A stretch of 64,000 nucleotides of DNA from Caloranaerobacter azorensis DSM 13643 (GTDB lineage: Bacteria; Bacillota; Clostridia; Tissierellales; Thermohalobacteraceae), in contig NZ_FQXO01000004.1 of the NCBI RefSeq assembly GCF_900129995.1, forward strand, positions 1 through 64,000, in the 5' to 3' direction. This document shows positions 1 to 7,424 of this stretch, one piece after another; position 1 is the first letter of the stretch; the number at the start of each line of letters is the position of its first letter. A model generated the notes under the pieces. The model was not told the origin of the DNA. It saw nothing but the letters and a program-made list of their open reading frames with translations, and searched no databases. Made by a program: the position numbers and the translations under genes.

Positions 1-563
1 CAAGAAAGATAGCAATAAATAGAACTATTACAGGTTCTAATCAGCTTTGGGAAGCTGATGTAAAGTATGGCTATATAGCTAGTAGTAAAAAGTTTTTTTA
101 TATTTTATCTATCATTGATGTATTTGACAGAAGTATTATAGATTATCATATTGGTTTAAGTTGTACTGCAAAAGATGCAAAAGCAACTTTGATAAATGCA
201 TTGATAAAAAGAAATTTGTTATCTAGTAAAACTAAGCCAATTATACGTACTGACAATGGTTCACAATTTGTAAGCAATATATTCAAATATACTTGTGAAA
301 AACTTAATATGCATCATGAGCAAATTCCTGTTAAGACACCAAATAAGAATGCTCATATTGAATCTTTTCATAACCTGCTTCAGAATGAATGCTTAAGATA
401 TTTTAGTTTTACAAGTTTCAAAGAAGCTTATAAAGAAGTTATGAAATATATTGATTACTATAATAATATAAGAATTCATTCAGCTATTGGTTATATGACA
501 CCTATGGAATTTTATAGAGAAAACTCAAGCAATATTAAGAAAAAGTTAGTTGTTAGAGTTTAA
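1..563 (+). mobile_element. IS3-family transposase (OrfB), 5'-truncated by window edge
   Basis: The reading frame is open from base 3 to the TAA at 561-563 and runs off the left edge, so the start is outside the window. It encodes the integrase-like (rve) catalytic core of an IS3-type OrfB. All three catalytic acidic residues are visible: Asp in WEADVKYGYI, Asp in RTDNGSQF, and Glu in NAHIESFHN, followed by the typical tail YNNIRIHSAIGYMTPMEFY. The first ATG in the frame (189) lies inside the catalytic core and is not the real start. The sequence just after the stop (about 564-592) probably contains the right end of the element, but its partner end is not in the window, so I cannot confirm a terminal repeat. 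No internal stop is seen, so the copy may be intact further left. Confidence 0.9.
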
Positions 564-597
564 TTGTCCAAATTTAAGGGGTCAAACCGAATGCCTT

Positions 598-1037
598 TTA
601 ATCGCAAATTCCATTTTTCTTAAAAAATTCTATAGATTTAATTTGCCTCTCTTTATTACGAGCATACTTAGCTGCAACCATAGGCACCCTTAGCCTTTTT
701 AACTTAAATGTATCTATAAACTCTTCTTGAGTAAGAATTTTACTTTCTCTTAAAAAAATATATTTATCTCTTTTTAAATAAACTTGCCAACATTGATGTG
801 GTGATGGAATCATATTGATTAATTCTTGTTCAAATTCTGTTAATTGATCTTTTACTATAAAAAAATTTTCTTCCCATTATAGGTAGTCATCCACCACCCA
901 TTACTGAATGAAATATTCCCATTCGATAAAAATTGATTGTAAAAAAGCTGTTCAGTTACATATCCTTCAAGTAATGTGTGTTTGTCTTTTAACAATTGTT
1001 GAACTGCTATTTTCTCATTATCAAAAATATTATCCAT
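598..1037 (-). pseudogene. Unknown small protein, split by a one-base frameshift
   Basis: Two short minus-strand frames belong together. The first (1037 to 855) starts with ATG behind a TAGGAGAG ribosome site and ends prematurely. The second continues in the next frame to the stop at 598. Adding one T to the seven-T run (A-run at 859-865) would join them into one protein of about 147 residues, with the junction reading KKIFFIVKDQLTEFEQEL. The sequence is acidic then lysine/arginine-rich at the C-terminus (KYARNKERQIKSIEFF). I do not recognise the family. It sits between an IS3 transposase and an ABC transporter. Either it is inactivated, or the homopolymer length is a sequencing error or phase-variable. 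Confidence 0.55.
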
Positions 1038-1576
1038 AATAATGCTCTCCTAATTCCAATTCAAAAAAATAAATTAATTCAAGTTTGTCCGTATTTTTTG
1101 TATTATAAACTCACTTTTCAAAATTGTTCTAATGAATCTATTCGTGTTCTTTCTCTCATTCTTATATTAAAATTTTAAATAATTTTTTATTGAATTTATA
1201 GCAATCTATTATTTAAAAATCTGTAATTTCTAATTATATTAGATAATGTTCACTTGCTTTTTTTATATTAAAAATGGATCTACAAGTTTAACACATAATT
1301 CATTTACTAATAACTGTAACTACTAATTCTATAACTACTACAATTTTTAAATTCTATTATTACAGTTAATTTCCAATAATAGATTTATAGAGTATTCTAT
1401 ATCATTTTAACATATATAAGTGTTTTGTTTTTATATAATTAAGCAACCCCTTTCTGCATAAATGAACTTAACTCAAAAATACTTTTCACATTTATATTCA
1501 TTAATTTAAATTAATTATGATAAATAACTAGTCGTTTTCTCTACTCGACCAAGGAAACATATCAAAACAATAAAAA
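1038..1576. other. AT-rich intergenic stretch without a convincing gene
   Basis: About 540 bases with no gene I can support. The only frames are very short; one 20-codon minus-strand frame (start near 1502) lacks a ribosome site. A 9-base inverted repeat (TAACTGTAA near 1303 and its complement near 1362) and a duplicated TAACTACTA occur around 1310-1340. The region separates the frameshifted unknown gene from the terminator at 1577. Confidence 0.5.
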
Positions 1577-1595
1577 CCCCGCAATCACTTGCGGG
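1577..1595 (-). terminator. Rho-independent terminator of the ABC transporter/peptide unit
   Basis: A perfect 7-bp stem CCCGCAA/TTGCGGG with a 4-base loop. On the minus strand it is followed by TTTTTATTG. It lies 26 bases downstream of the small ORF and closes the transcription unit that begins with the ABC transporter ATPase. Confidence 0.8.
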
Positions 1596-1611
1596 AACTT
1601 ACTTTCTAACT

Positions 1612-1710
1612 GTGTTTTCTTTTAATCAATACTACTGGCTCCACATGCATAGTTATTGTATTTTGGATTAAAAGAAAACACCTCATGAATATTTCTACAT
1701 ATGAGGTGTT
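1612..1710 (-). repeat. Two overlapping, mutually exclusive hairpins
   Basis: Hairpin A is a perfect 16-bp inverted repeat, arms 1612-1627 (GTGTTTTCTTTTAATC) and 1666-1681, with a 38-base loop. Hairpin B is a perfect 10-bp inverted repeat, arms 1677-1686 and 1701-1710 (ATGAGGTGTT), with a 14-base loop. The arms overlap at 1677-1681, so only one can form at a time. On the minus-strand transcript B is made first. Both lie inside the 3' two thirds of the 47-codon ORF and A includes its stop codon. The arrangement resembles an RNA switch, but a relic of a mobile-element end is also possible. Confidence 0.6.
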
Positions 1711-1765
1711 CAATCCTGATGTCCCATTTGTTTTGTAATTTGTGAATTTGTAAATCCTGACTCAT
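1622..1765 (-). CDS. Small 47-residue peptide ORF downstream of ABC transporter
   Basis: ATG at 1763-1765, 14 bases after the permease stop codon, same strand, ending at TAA 1622-1624. The peptide begins MSQDLQIHKLQNKWD and ends FNPKYNNYACGASSID. It has a charged N-terminal half, two cysteines (23 and 41), and a C-terminal end rich in Asn/Tyr/Gly/Ser. That layout would fit a leader-plus-core peptide, but I recognise no family. No strong ribosome site precedes the ATG, so translation would rely on coupling to the permease. No modification enzyme is nearby, and overlapping hairpins lie in the coding region. It could be a real exported peptide, a regulatory leader, or a chance frame. Confidence 0.35.
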   Translation of the reverse strand: MSQDLQIHKLQNKWDIRIEHLICRNIHEVFSFNPKYNNYACGASSID

Positions 1766-1779
1766 TAATTTTCAAACTA

Positions 1780-2598
1780 TCAAAAGCTCTGAGATTTCAT
1801 TTCGGTCTTCCTAATTGCATATATTGCTATGTTAACTAAAAAGCATGTAATTATCAATGCTATACTGAGTATTAGCATGTTAGGTTTCCTCAAAAGAATG
1901 CTTCTAATTAGCTCTACAAAATAGGTTAAGGGATTAATTTTTGATATGATATTTACATATAATGGAACATTATCTAACGAATAAAATATTGGGGCTGTAA
2001 ACGTTATAGGTAAAATTATAATACTTATTAATAAATCACGTTGATGATAATTTTTTACTATCATAGCTAATACTATTCCTAAAGAAGTCCAAAATAAAAT
2101 AGCTATATAAGATAATACATATGCAATTAAAATGGTTTTTATCGAATATTTTACTAAAAACATAATAAAAGATAATAATATAATAATTGTGCTTTGTAAA
2201 GTGAAAACCACAAATGGATATATAGACATTCCTAATATATATGTCAGAGGAGATACACCATTTAGTAACTTCAAACCTAAGAGCCCCCATTGCTTGTCTA
2301 TAATTGCTCTAAATAAAGAATGCGATAAAAAATTAGTCATAAATATACAAATTAACCCTGGAACTACATAATCTAAATATTGAACATTAAGACCATTATA
2401 TGTAACCTCTTTCCCAATTAACGACTTAATACCTACCGCAAAAAATAGTAAATAAACCATTGGATTAGTCAACTTTGCAATAAAATCTCCTTTTCTTCCC
2501 GATACTGCCCGAAATTCTAAATAAACTACTACTAACAATTTTCTGAAATCTAGCATTTTACTAGTTCTATATTTTGAAATATTTATTGTATTATCCAT
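1780..2598 (-). CDS. ABC-2 type transporter permease
   Basis: A 272-residue integral membrane protein with about six hydrophobic segments (roughly residues 45-60, 85-110, 115-150, 155-185, 195-212, 243-265), typical of ABC-2 permeases that export drugs, peptides or polysaccharides. The C-terminal part contains the family pattern NPLTYFVELIR. The N-terminus is cytosolic and charged. Its start overlaps the end of the ATPase reading frame by 8 bases, so the two are translationally coupled and form one exporter. A 47-codon ORF follows 14 bases downstream. Because the ATPase frame is broken, the transporter may be inactive. Substrate unknown. Confidence 0.85.
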   Translation of the reverse strand: MDNTINISKYRTSKMLDFRKLLVVVYLEFRAVSGRKGDFIAKLTNPMVYLLFFAVGIKSLIGKEVTYNGLNVQYLDYVVPGLICIFMTNFLSHSLFRAIIDKQWGLLGLKLLNGVSPLTYILGMSIYPFVVFTLQSTIIILLSFIMFLVKYSIKTILIAYVLSYIAILFWTSLGIVLAMIVKNYHQRDLLISIIILPITFTAPIFYSLDNVPLYVNIISKINPLTYFVELIRSILLRKPNMLILSIALIITCFLVNIAIYAIRKTEMKSQSF

Positions 2599-3516
2599 TG
2601 TATGCCTCCTTATTTATAAATAAATATACATCTTCTAGTGATAAATCATCTATTTTTGTTTGTGTTATCTTAACATCATCATTAAGAATATTAAGAATAG
2701 TTGTAATCGGAAACTCATCTATCATAATAATTTGCAAAGGTTTAATATTTCTTACAATTTTACATTTGGATTTAATTTTTCGTAAAACTTCCTCTGAGAT
2801 TTTTCCTTCATATTCAATATAATATTTATTAAATTTGCCATACTTCTTCTTAAAATCATTCATATTTGAGTAAGTAATCATATTCCTTTTTGATAGAAAA
2901 ATAATACTATCACAATAGTTTTCTAATAAGGATAATTGATGAGACGATATTATTACAGTTTTTCCCTCACTATGAGCTTTTTCTCTAAGAAATGATAATA
3001 CTTCTATACTTGACGTTAAATCCATTCCTACTATAGGTTCATCAAGAATCATAATCTTAGGGTCATGTACAATAGCTCTTGCTACTTGCACTCGTTGCTG
3101 TTGACCTCCTGATAAAGTTTCAACCCCTACATCTTTCTTGGAGTACAAACCAAATTTTTCAAGAATGAAAGAAGTATCTTTTCTTGCTTTAGATAACTTA
3201 TTCCCTGCTAATAGAGAACCCATTAAAACATTATCATATACATCTAAATACCAATCAAAATCGATAAGTTTTGTGTACAAAATCCAATATTATTAAATTC
3301 TCTATTGCCAAGATACTCTTTGTTATAATGGATTGTGCCTGTTGTAGGTATTAACAAACCAACTAACATGTTTATTAATGTAGATTTGCCAGCACCATTT
3401 TCTCCAGCTAGTAAAATCATTTTTCCTTTTGGAATATCTAATGTTATATTTTTAACTCCCCATTCACCATTCTTATACCTTTTTGATATATCTTTAATAC
3501 TAATTACTGTAGTCAT
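2591..3516 (-). pseudogene. ABC transporter ATP-binding protein with a one-base frameshift
   Basis: The N-terminal part (3516 to about 3244) has a strong AAGGAGG site, then Walker A GENGAGKST. The C-terminal part has the signature LSGGQQQRVQVARA, Walker B IMILDEP and the switch histidine in IISSHQ. The frames join if one A is added to the short A-run facing 3269-3272, which restores CTQKLIDFDWYLDVYDN. Together they give a normal-length subunit of about 308 residues, including a C-terminal accessory segment. Every ATPase motif is otherwise intact, so the break is either recent or a sequencing error. It pairs with the overlapping ABC-2 permease. No slippery heptamer suggesting programmed frameshifting is present. 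Confidence 0.8.
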
Positions 3517-3872
3517 ATATCCTCCTTCTTTCTTATAAATCTTATTTTGTATTAAATATCTATTCTTTCTTATGAAATCAGCTTCTGTATAACCATAATA
3601 TTAAATGCTTTTAATTAGCTATTCATTTTATATCAATATAAACTAATATTATCTTCAATTCGTAATATGAAAAATCAAATTTATCTATGCTATACTAAAG
3701 CTAAAATAGGTTCAAAGAGTGATTGAATTCCTTCACTACAAGAACTATACAATTTTATAAATTCAAGAAAATTGAAAATTAAAAATACCTATCTCTATAA
3801 ATTATTACTTTCTTTTCTTTCTTTACATACATACTTCTTTATAGACACTAGTAAACTCTTTTTGGCACACTT
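3517..3872. other. Intergenic region upstream of the ABC transporter
   Basis: About 355 AT-rich bases. The left end carries the ATPase ribosome site. A minus-strand promoter is likely somewhere between 3600 and 3700 (several TATAAA/GATAAT-like hexamers), but none pairs convincingly with a -35. No small ORF with a ribosome site is seen. Confidence 0.4.
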
Positions 3873-4611
3873 TTACCCTTCTTCTGTGTTTTTGTATAGT
3901 TGAAAATACATATATTCTATCAATAACATAACTATATGGAATACTATAAAGTTGTATTTTATACTTTTAAAATCTTCTAATTCCCAAAATACTTTTATTT
4001 GTCTATAATCTTCTTCTATTTCTGGTCTTAATTCATATGTCTTTATTATTTGCTTTGCTGTCTTGTCTGTATCTGTTGTTAAAAATACAAAGTATTCTTT
4101 TTTCTTTTTATCATACACCACACATACATTTATTTTTATATCTTCATCAGGTTTATCACTCTGCCAAAACCTTTCTACAGCTTTAATTAATTGTATTTCT
4201 TGTTTTTTTCTACTCTTTGTAGGATGCTTGTGCCATTTTCCTTCTTCTTTTGCTATTTCTACTGCTTGTTTGTATATATCCATATTTTTCTTTGCTGGTA
4301 CATATACATCTACTTTCCTTTTTTAGCTTGTTTACTATTTCTCTTGATATAAACCCTCTGTCATTTATTAGTATATCTCCCTCTTTTAATACTTTGCTTT
4401 TTAATATTAAGTCCCTACATAATTCTAAATCATGTATTTTCATTGAACCAATTACTGTCTCTTCTATTATTCCACTATTGTCCAATAATCCCCTTAAACT
4501 TCCTATCTTTATATCTCTTTCTGTATCCCATATATTCCATCCTATTTCTGATAATAATTCTGCATCTGTTATAGCATATGGTATATCTGTTAAACTTGTT
4601 TTTATCTTCAT
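3873..4611 (-). pseudogene. IS4-family DDE transposase, frameshifted and N-terminally truncated
   Basis: Two overlapping minus-strand frames form one transposase. The upstream frame carries the second catalytic Asp (ILINDRGF). The downstream frame carries the IS4 signature Y-x2-R-x3-E-x6-K, seen exactly as YELRPEIEEDYRQIK, with the catalytic Glu. Removing one A near 4305-4315 would join them through KKEVDVYVPAKKNMDIYK. An in-frame stop lies ten codons before the first ATG, and the region with the first catalytic Asp is missing. The element is therefore dead. No terminal inverted repeats were identified. Confidence 0.8.
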
Positions 4612-4935
4612 CTTTGCTGCAATTGATAAAACTTAAAAGTTAATATTTAACCATAAACTTGTACAAGCTATTTTTAGCATATACAAAATATAGCTGTAGA
4701 TCAATCACCTTTTTTCTAGTATTTTCTACATTATTCTACAATTCACTTCACTAGAGGAAAATTGAATAATAATAGTATCCTGAATCCGTGATACAGGAAA
4801 ATAATTATAAAAATAGTACAATTCAACCAGAATATATTTTAAAAAAGGTGCGCTATCCCTAGGGACTAGTATAATTGTAAATTTATTCAGCAAATATGCA
4901 TATTTAAAGATAATATTAAAGTTTCTTTGATTTTC

Positions 4936-5226
4936 TTATGTTTTGCTTGCAAAGTTATATCTGTAATAAAATATTTCATATAAATTTTTTATAAGCTCGA
5001 ACCATTTGCATCATCTACCAAACTCTATAAAATGTCTTCTAGCATGTTTGATCAGTTTTTCAGCCATCAAAACTATATCCCTTATTACTGATTTAAGCCT
5101 TCTTCTATGAATTTTTTTCTTAGTTGGAGCATTAGAGCCATTTAGACTACTTTACCCAATGAAATGTAATATATTGTATGCAAAGATTCCTAACGCATTA
5201 ATCTCCAATGTTTTAAGTAGGCTTCT
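4936..5226 (-). pseudogene. Decayed C-terminal relic of a second DDE transposase
   Basis: One minus-strand frame, broken by stops, reads LLKTLEINALGIFAYNILHF, stop, then RRLKSVIRDIVLMAEKLIKHARRHFIEFGR, stop, KWFELIKNLYE. This resembles the end of IS1380-like transposases, where an FAYN-type helix is followed by an LxxKLIKxARxxxF segment. The two in-frame stops and the lack of an upstream catalytic region show it is dead. The remaining sequence between 4640 and 4930 holds nothing I recognise. Confidence 0.5.
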
Positions 5227-5314
5227 CTTATTTTATCACTTTCTACAAAGGCCTCAATCACAATGAGGTTTACCAAAATATACTATATCCACAACATATA
5301 CAGAGTATTTTTTA

Positions 5315-5323
5315 TGATATAAT
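5315..5323 (+). promoter_or_regulatory. Extended -10 promoter for the thioesterase gene
   Basis: TGATATAAT is a perfect extended -10 element (TGnTATAAT). It ends 32 bases before the chosen TTG start. The -35 region at 5295-5300 is poor, which is usual for extended -10 promoters. Confidence 0.55.
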
Positions 5324-5355
5324 ATTTTTAAAGATTGAAAAAAGGGGTGAAAGCT

Positions 5356-5772
5356 TTGAATTCGACTGAAACAAAGATAATTGCAAGATATTCTGAAACA
5401 GATCAGATGGGTATAATATATCATGCAAACTATTTTATTTGGTTTGATGTAGCTCGTACAGATTATTTAAAGAAACAAGGAGTAAATTACAGACAAATGG
5501 AGGAAAATGGTATATTACTTCCTGTAATTGAAGCAAACTGCAAATATAAAGTATCTGTAAAGTATGACGATGAGATTATTGTAAAGACACGTATAAGTGA
5601 ATTAAGCCGAACAAGAATAAAGTTTTATTACAAAATATATAGAGAGGATATTTTTATAGCAGAAGGTTTTACTGAACATGTATTTTTAAGCAAAGAAAAA
5701 AACAAGGTAGTAAATTTAAAAAAAGAGAGAAAAGATTTATTTGAAAAACTTTTTAATATATATAATAGTTAG
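5356..5772 (+). CDS. Acyl-CoA thioesterase, YbgC/4-hydroxybenzoyl-CoA thioesterase family
   Basis: A 138-residue single hot-dog domain that hydrolyses acyl-CoA thioesters in the cytosol. The N-terminal motif ARYSETDQMGIIYHANYFIWFD is the YbgC/FcbC active-site signature, with the catalytic Asp in the SETDQMG part. I chose the TTG at 5356 because AAAGGGGTG (5341-5349) sits at the right distance. The frame also stays open from TTG 5335 and GTG 5347, but those have no ribosome site. The gene follows the dead IS region and has its own promoter, so the intact chromosomal block begins here. The natural substrate is unknown. Confidence 0.85.
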   Translation: MNSTETKIIARYSETDQMGIIYHANYFIWFDVARTDYLKKQGVNYRQMEENGILLPVIEANCKYKVSVKYDDEIIVKTRISELSRTRIKFYYKIYREDIFIAEGFTEHVFLSKEKNKVVNLKKERKDLFEKLFNIYNS

Positions 5773-5877
5773 AATATCAAATGTACTTTAAATAGTGATT
5801 TTATTCTAGCAATAAATTTATGTTCTTTGGAACCCATTAATTTTAATAGGATAATTATTATATGTTAGGAGGTAAAT

Positions 5878-6273
5878 ATGTTTTTTAAATTAATTTTGCT
5901 TTTTACAATAACCCCGATAATCGAATTATTTATACTAATACAATTGTCGAAAATAACTAGTGTATGGACTACTATTGGAATCGTATTGGCTACAGGTATA
6001 ATAGGTGCATATCTTGCTAAAAGTGAAGGTAAGTTAGTTTTAAGTAGAATCAGAACTGAACTAAACTATGGAAGAATACCTGGCAATGAACTTCTAAACG
6101 GACTCTGTATTTTGATAGGTGGTGCATTATTATTAACTCCTGGTTTAATAACCGATACATTAGGTTTTGTATTAGTAATACCGGGTACAAGAGAGATATT
6201 TAAAAGTATTTTAAAGAAAAAGTTTAAAAAAATGATTGAATCAGGAAATATATATTTTTACTTTAGAAGGTAA
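5878..6273 (+). CDS. fxsA: FxsA family membrane protein
   Basis: A 131-residue cytoplasmic-membrane protein of the FxsA family. In E. coli, high levels of FxsA relieve exclusion of phage T7 by the F plasmid; its normal role is not known. The typical N-terminal pattern TPIIELFILIQLS, a glycine-rich second segment (ATGIIGAYLAKSEG) and the LTPGLITDTLGFVLVIPGTR motif are all present, followed by a basic tail. TAGGAGG lies eight bases before the ATG. It is 13 bases ahead of the aldo/keto reductase gene and probably co-transcribed with it. Confidence 0.9.
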   Translation: MFFKLILLFTITPIIELFILIQLSKITSVWTTIGIVLATGIIGAYLAKSEGKLVLSRIRTELNYGRIPGNELLNGLCILIGGALLLTPGLITDTLGFVLVIPGTREIFKSILKKKFKKMIESGNIYFYFRR

Positions 6274-6285
6274 GGGGGATTTTGA

Positions 6286-7302
6286 ATGCACAAAAGAAGG
6301 CTGGGAAAAACCAATTTTGAAGTTTCTATAATAGGTTTTGGGGGAATTCCGATTCAAAAGGTAAGCAAAGAAGAAGCAATAGAACTAATTATGACTGCAA
6401 ATAAACAAGGGATAAACTTTATAGATACTGCCAGAGGATATGGAAAAAGTGAAGAGCTAATAGGTTACGGTATTGAAAAATGTGGAAGAGATAAATTTAT
6501 AATAGCGACTAAATCACCGGTTAGAGATTATGAAGGAATGAAAAAAGAAATAGAAACTAGTTTAAAAGCATTGAGAACTGATTTTATTGATTTATATCAA
6601 TTGCATTTGGTTAGAACAGAAGAACAATATAAAATGGTTATGAGTGAAAATGGTGCATTAAGAGCTTTAAAAGAAGCGAAATCTAAAGGACTTATAAAGG
6701 AAATAGGAATTACAAGCCATGATGTTTCTATATTAGGAAAAGCTATTGAAACTGGAGAGTTTGCTACTATTCAGTTTCCATATAGTCCAGTTGAGAGACA
6801 AGGTGAAAAATTATTTGAAAGAGCTAATAAGCTAGATATAGGAGTAATTATTATGAAACCTGTAGCAGGTGGGGCAATAAAAAATGTTACTCTTTCATTA
6901 AGGTTTATAATAGAAAATCCTAACATTTCAGTAGTAATTCCAGGAATGGATAAAATAAATCAGGTTATTGAAAACAGTAGTGTAGGAAAAGATGTAAAAC
7001 CTTTAACCGATGAAGAAAGAACAGTTTTAATGAAGGAAGCAGAAGAATTAGGCAGCGAATTTTGTAGAAGATGCGGATATTGTGCTCCATGTCCTCAAGG
7101 CATAGATATACCTACTCAATTTGTACTAGAAGGCTACTATTTAAGATATGATTTAAAAGACTGGGCTAAAGAGAGATATCAAAAATTACAGTATAAAGCT
7201 AGTGATTGTATTGAATGTGGGCAATGTGAACCTAAATGTCCTTATAATTTACCTATAAGACAGATGCTTAAACGTGTATCAAAAAATCTTGGTGATGATT
7301 AG
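6286..7302 (+). CDS. Aldo/keto reductase with C-terminal 4Fe-4S domain
   Basis: 338 residues. An NADPH-type aldo/keto reductase barrel (about 1-245) carries the catalytic tetrad Asp47, Tyr52, Lys76 and His107. It is fused to a ferredoxin-like C-terminus with two cysteine clusters (CRRCGYCAPCPQG and CIECGQCEPKCPYNLPI). This architecture is common in anaerobes; substrates are not established. The Fe-S tail suggests electron exchange with a low-potential carrier rather than simple NADPH use. It follows fxsA closely and is the last gene before a terminator-like hairpin at 7372. Confidence 0.9.
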   Translation: MHKRRLGKTNFEVSIIGFGGIPIQKVSKEEAIELIMTANKQGINFIDTARGYGKSEELIGYGIEKCGRDKFIIATKSPVRDYEGMKKEIETSLKALRTDFIDLYQLHLVRTEEQYKMVMSENGALRALKEAKSKGLIKEIGITSHDVSILGKAIETGEFATIQFPYSPVERQGEKLFERANKLDIGVIIMKPVAGGAIKNVTLSLRFIIENPNISVVIPGMDKINQVIENSSVGKDVKPLTDEERTVLMKEAEELGSEFCRRCGYCAPCPQGIDIPTQFVLEGYYLRYDLKDWAKERYQKLQYKASDCIECGQCEPKCPYNLPIRQMLKRVSKNLGDD

Positions 7303-7340
7303 AAAAATAAAATCTTGTTAATAATATATAGATAGTTTGG

Positions 7341-7346
7341 TATAAT
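7341..7346 (+). promoter_or_regulatory. Possible -10 element between the reductase and rlmD
   Basis: A perfect TATAAT, but the best -35 at 17-bp spacing is weak (TTAATA at 7318-7323). If used, transcription would start around 7353, just before the hairpin at 7372-7390. Confidence 0.35.
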
Positions 7347-7371
7347 AAGGGCATACTGATTCTAATTTATC

Positions 7372-7390
7372 GGCACACCATAGGTGTGTC
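7372..7390 (+). terminator. Terminator or attenuator hairpin ahead of the rRNA methyltransferase
   Basis: An 8-bp stem (one G-T pair) GGCACACC/GGTGTGTC with a 3-base loop, followed by TTCTTTTTG. It can end the upstream reductase transcript. Because a TATAAT lies 26 bases upstream and little room for a promoter remains downstream, it may instead act as an attenuator in the leader of the methyltransferase gene. Confidence 0.65.
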
Positions 7391-7424
7391 TTCTTTTTGA
7401 TTATATTTGGGAAGGAGTTAAGGG

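Noticed and set aside
189-563. A 124-residue transposase starting at the ATG at 189
   Set aside because: The frame is open to the left edge and encodes the first catalytic Asp before 189, so the gene is only cut by the window.
1038-1576. 20-codon minus-strand frame near 1502
   Set aside because: No ribosome site and no recognisable sequence; AT-rich chance frame.
3240-3290. Possible programmed frameshift in the ABC ATPase
   Set aside because: The site reads ACAAAAC, without a slippery heptamer of the X-XXY-YYZ type, and no stimulatory stem follows closely. A simple one-base deletion explains it.
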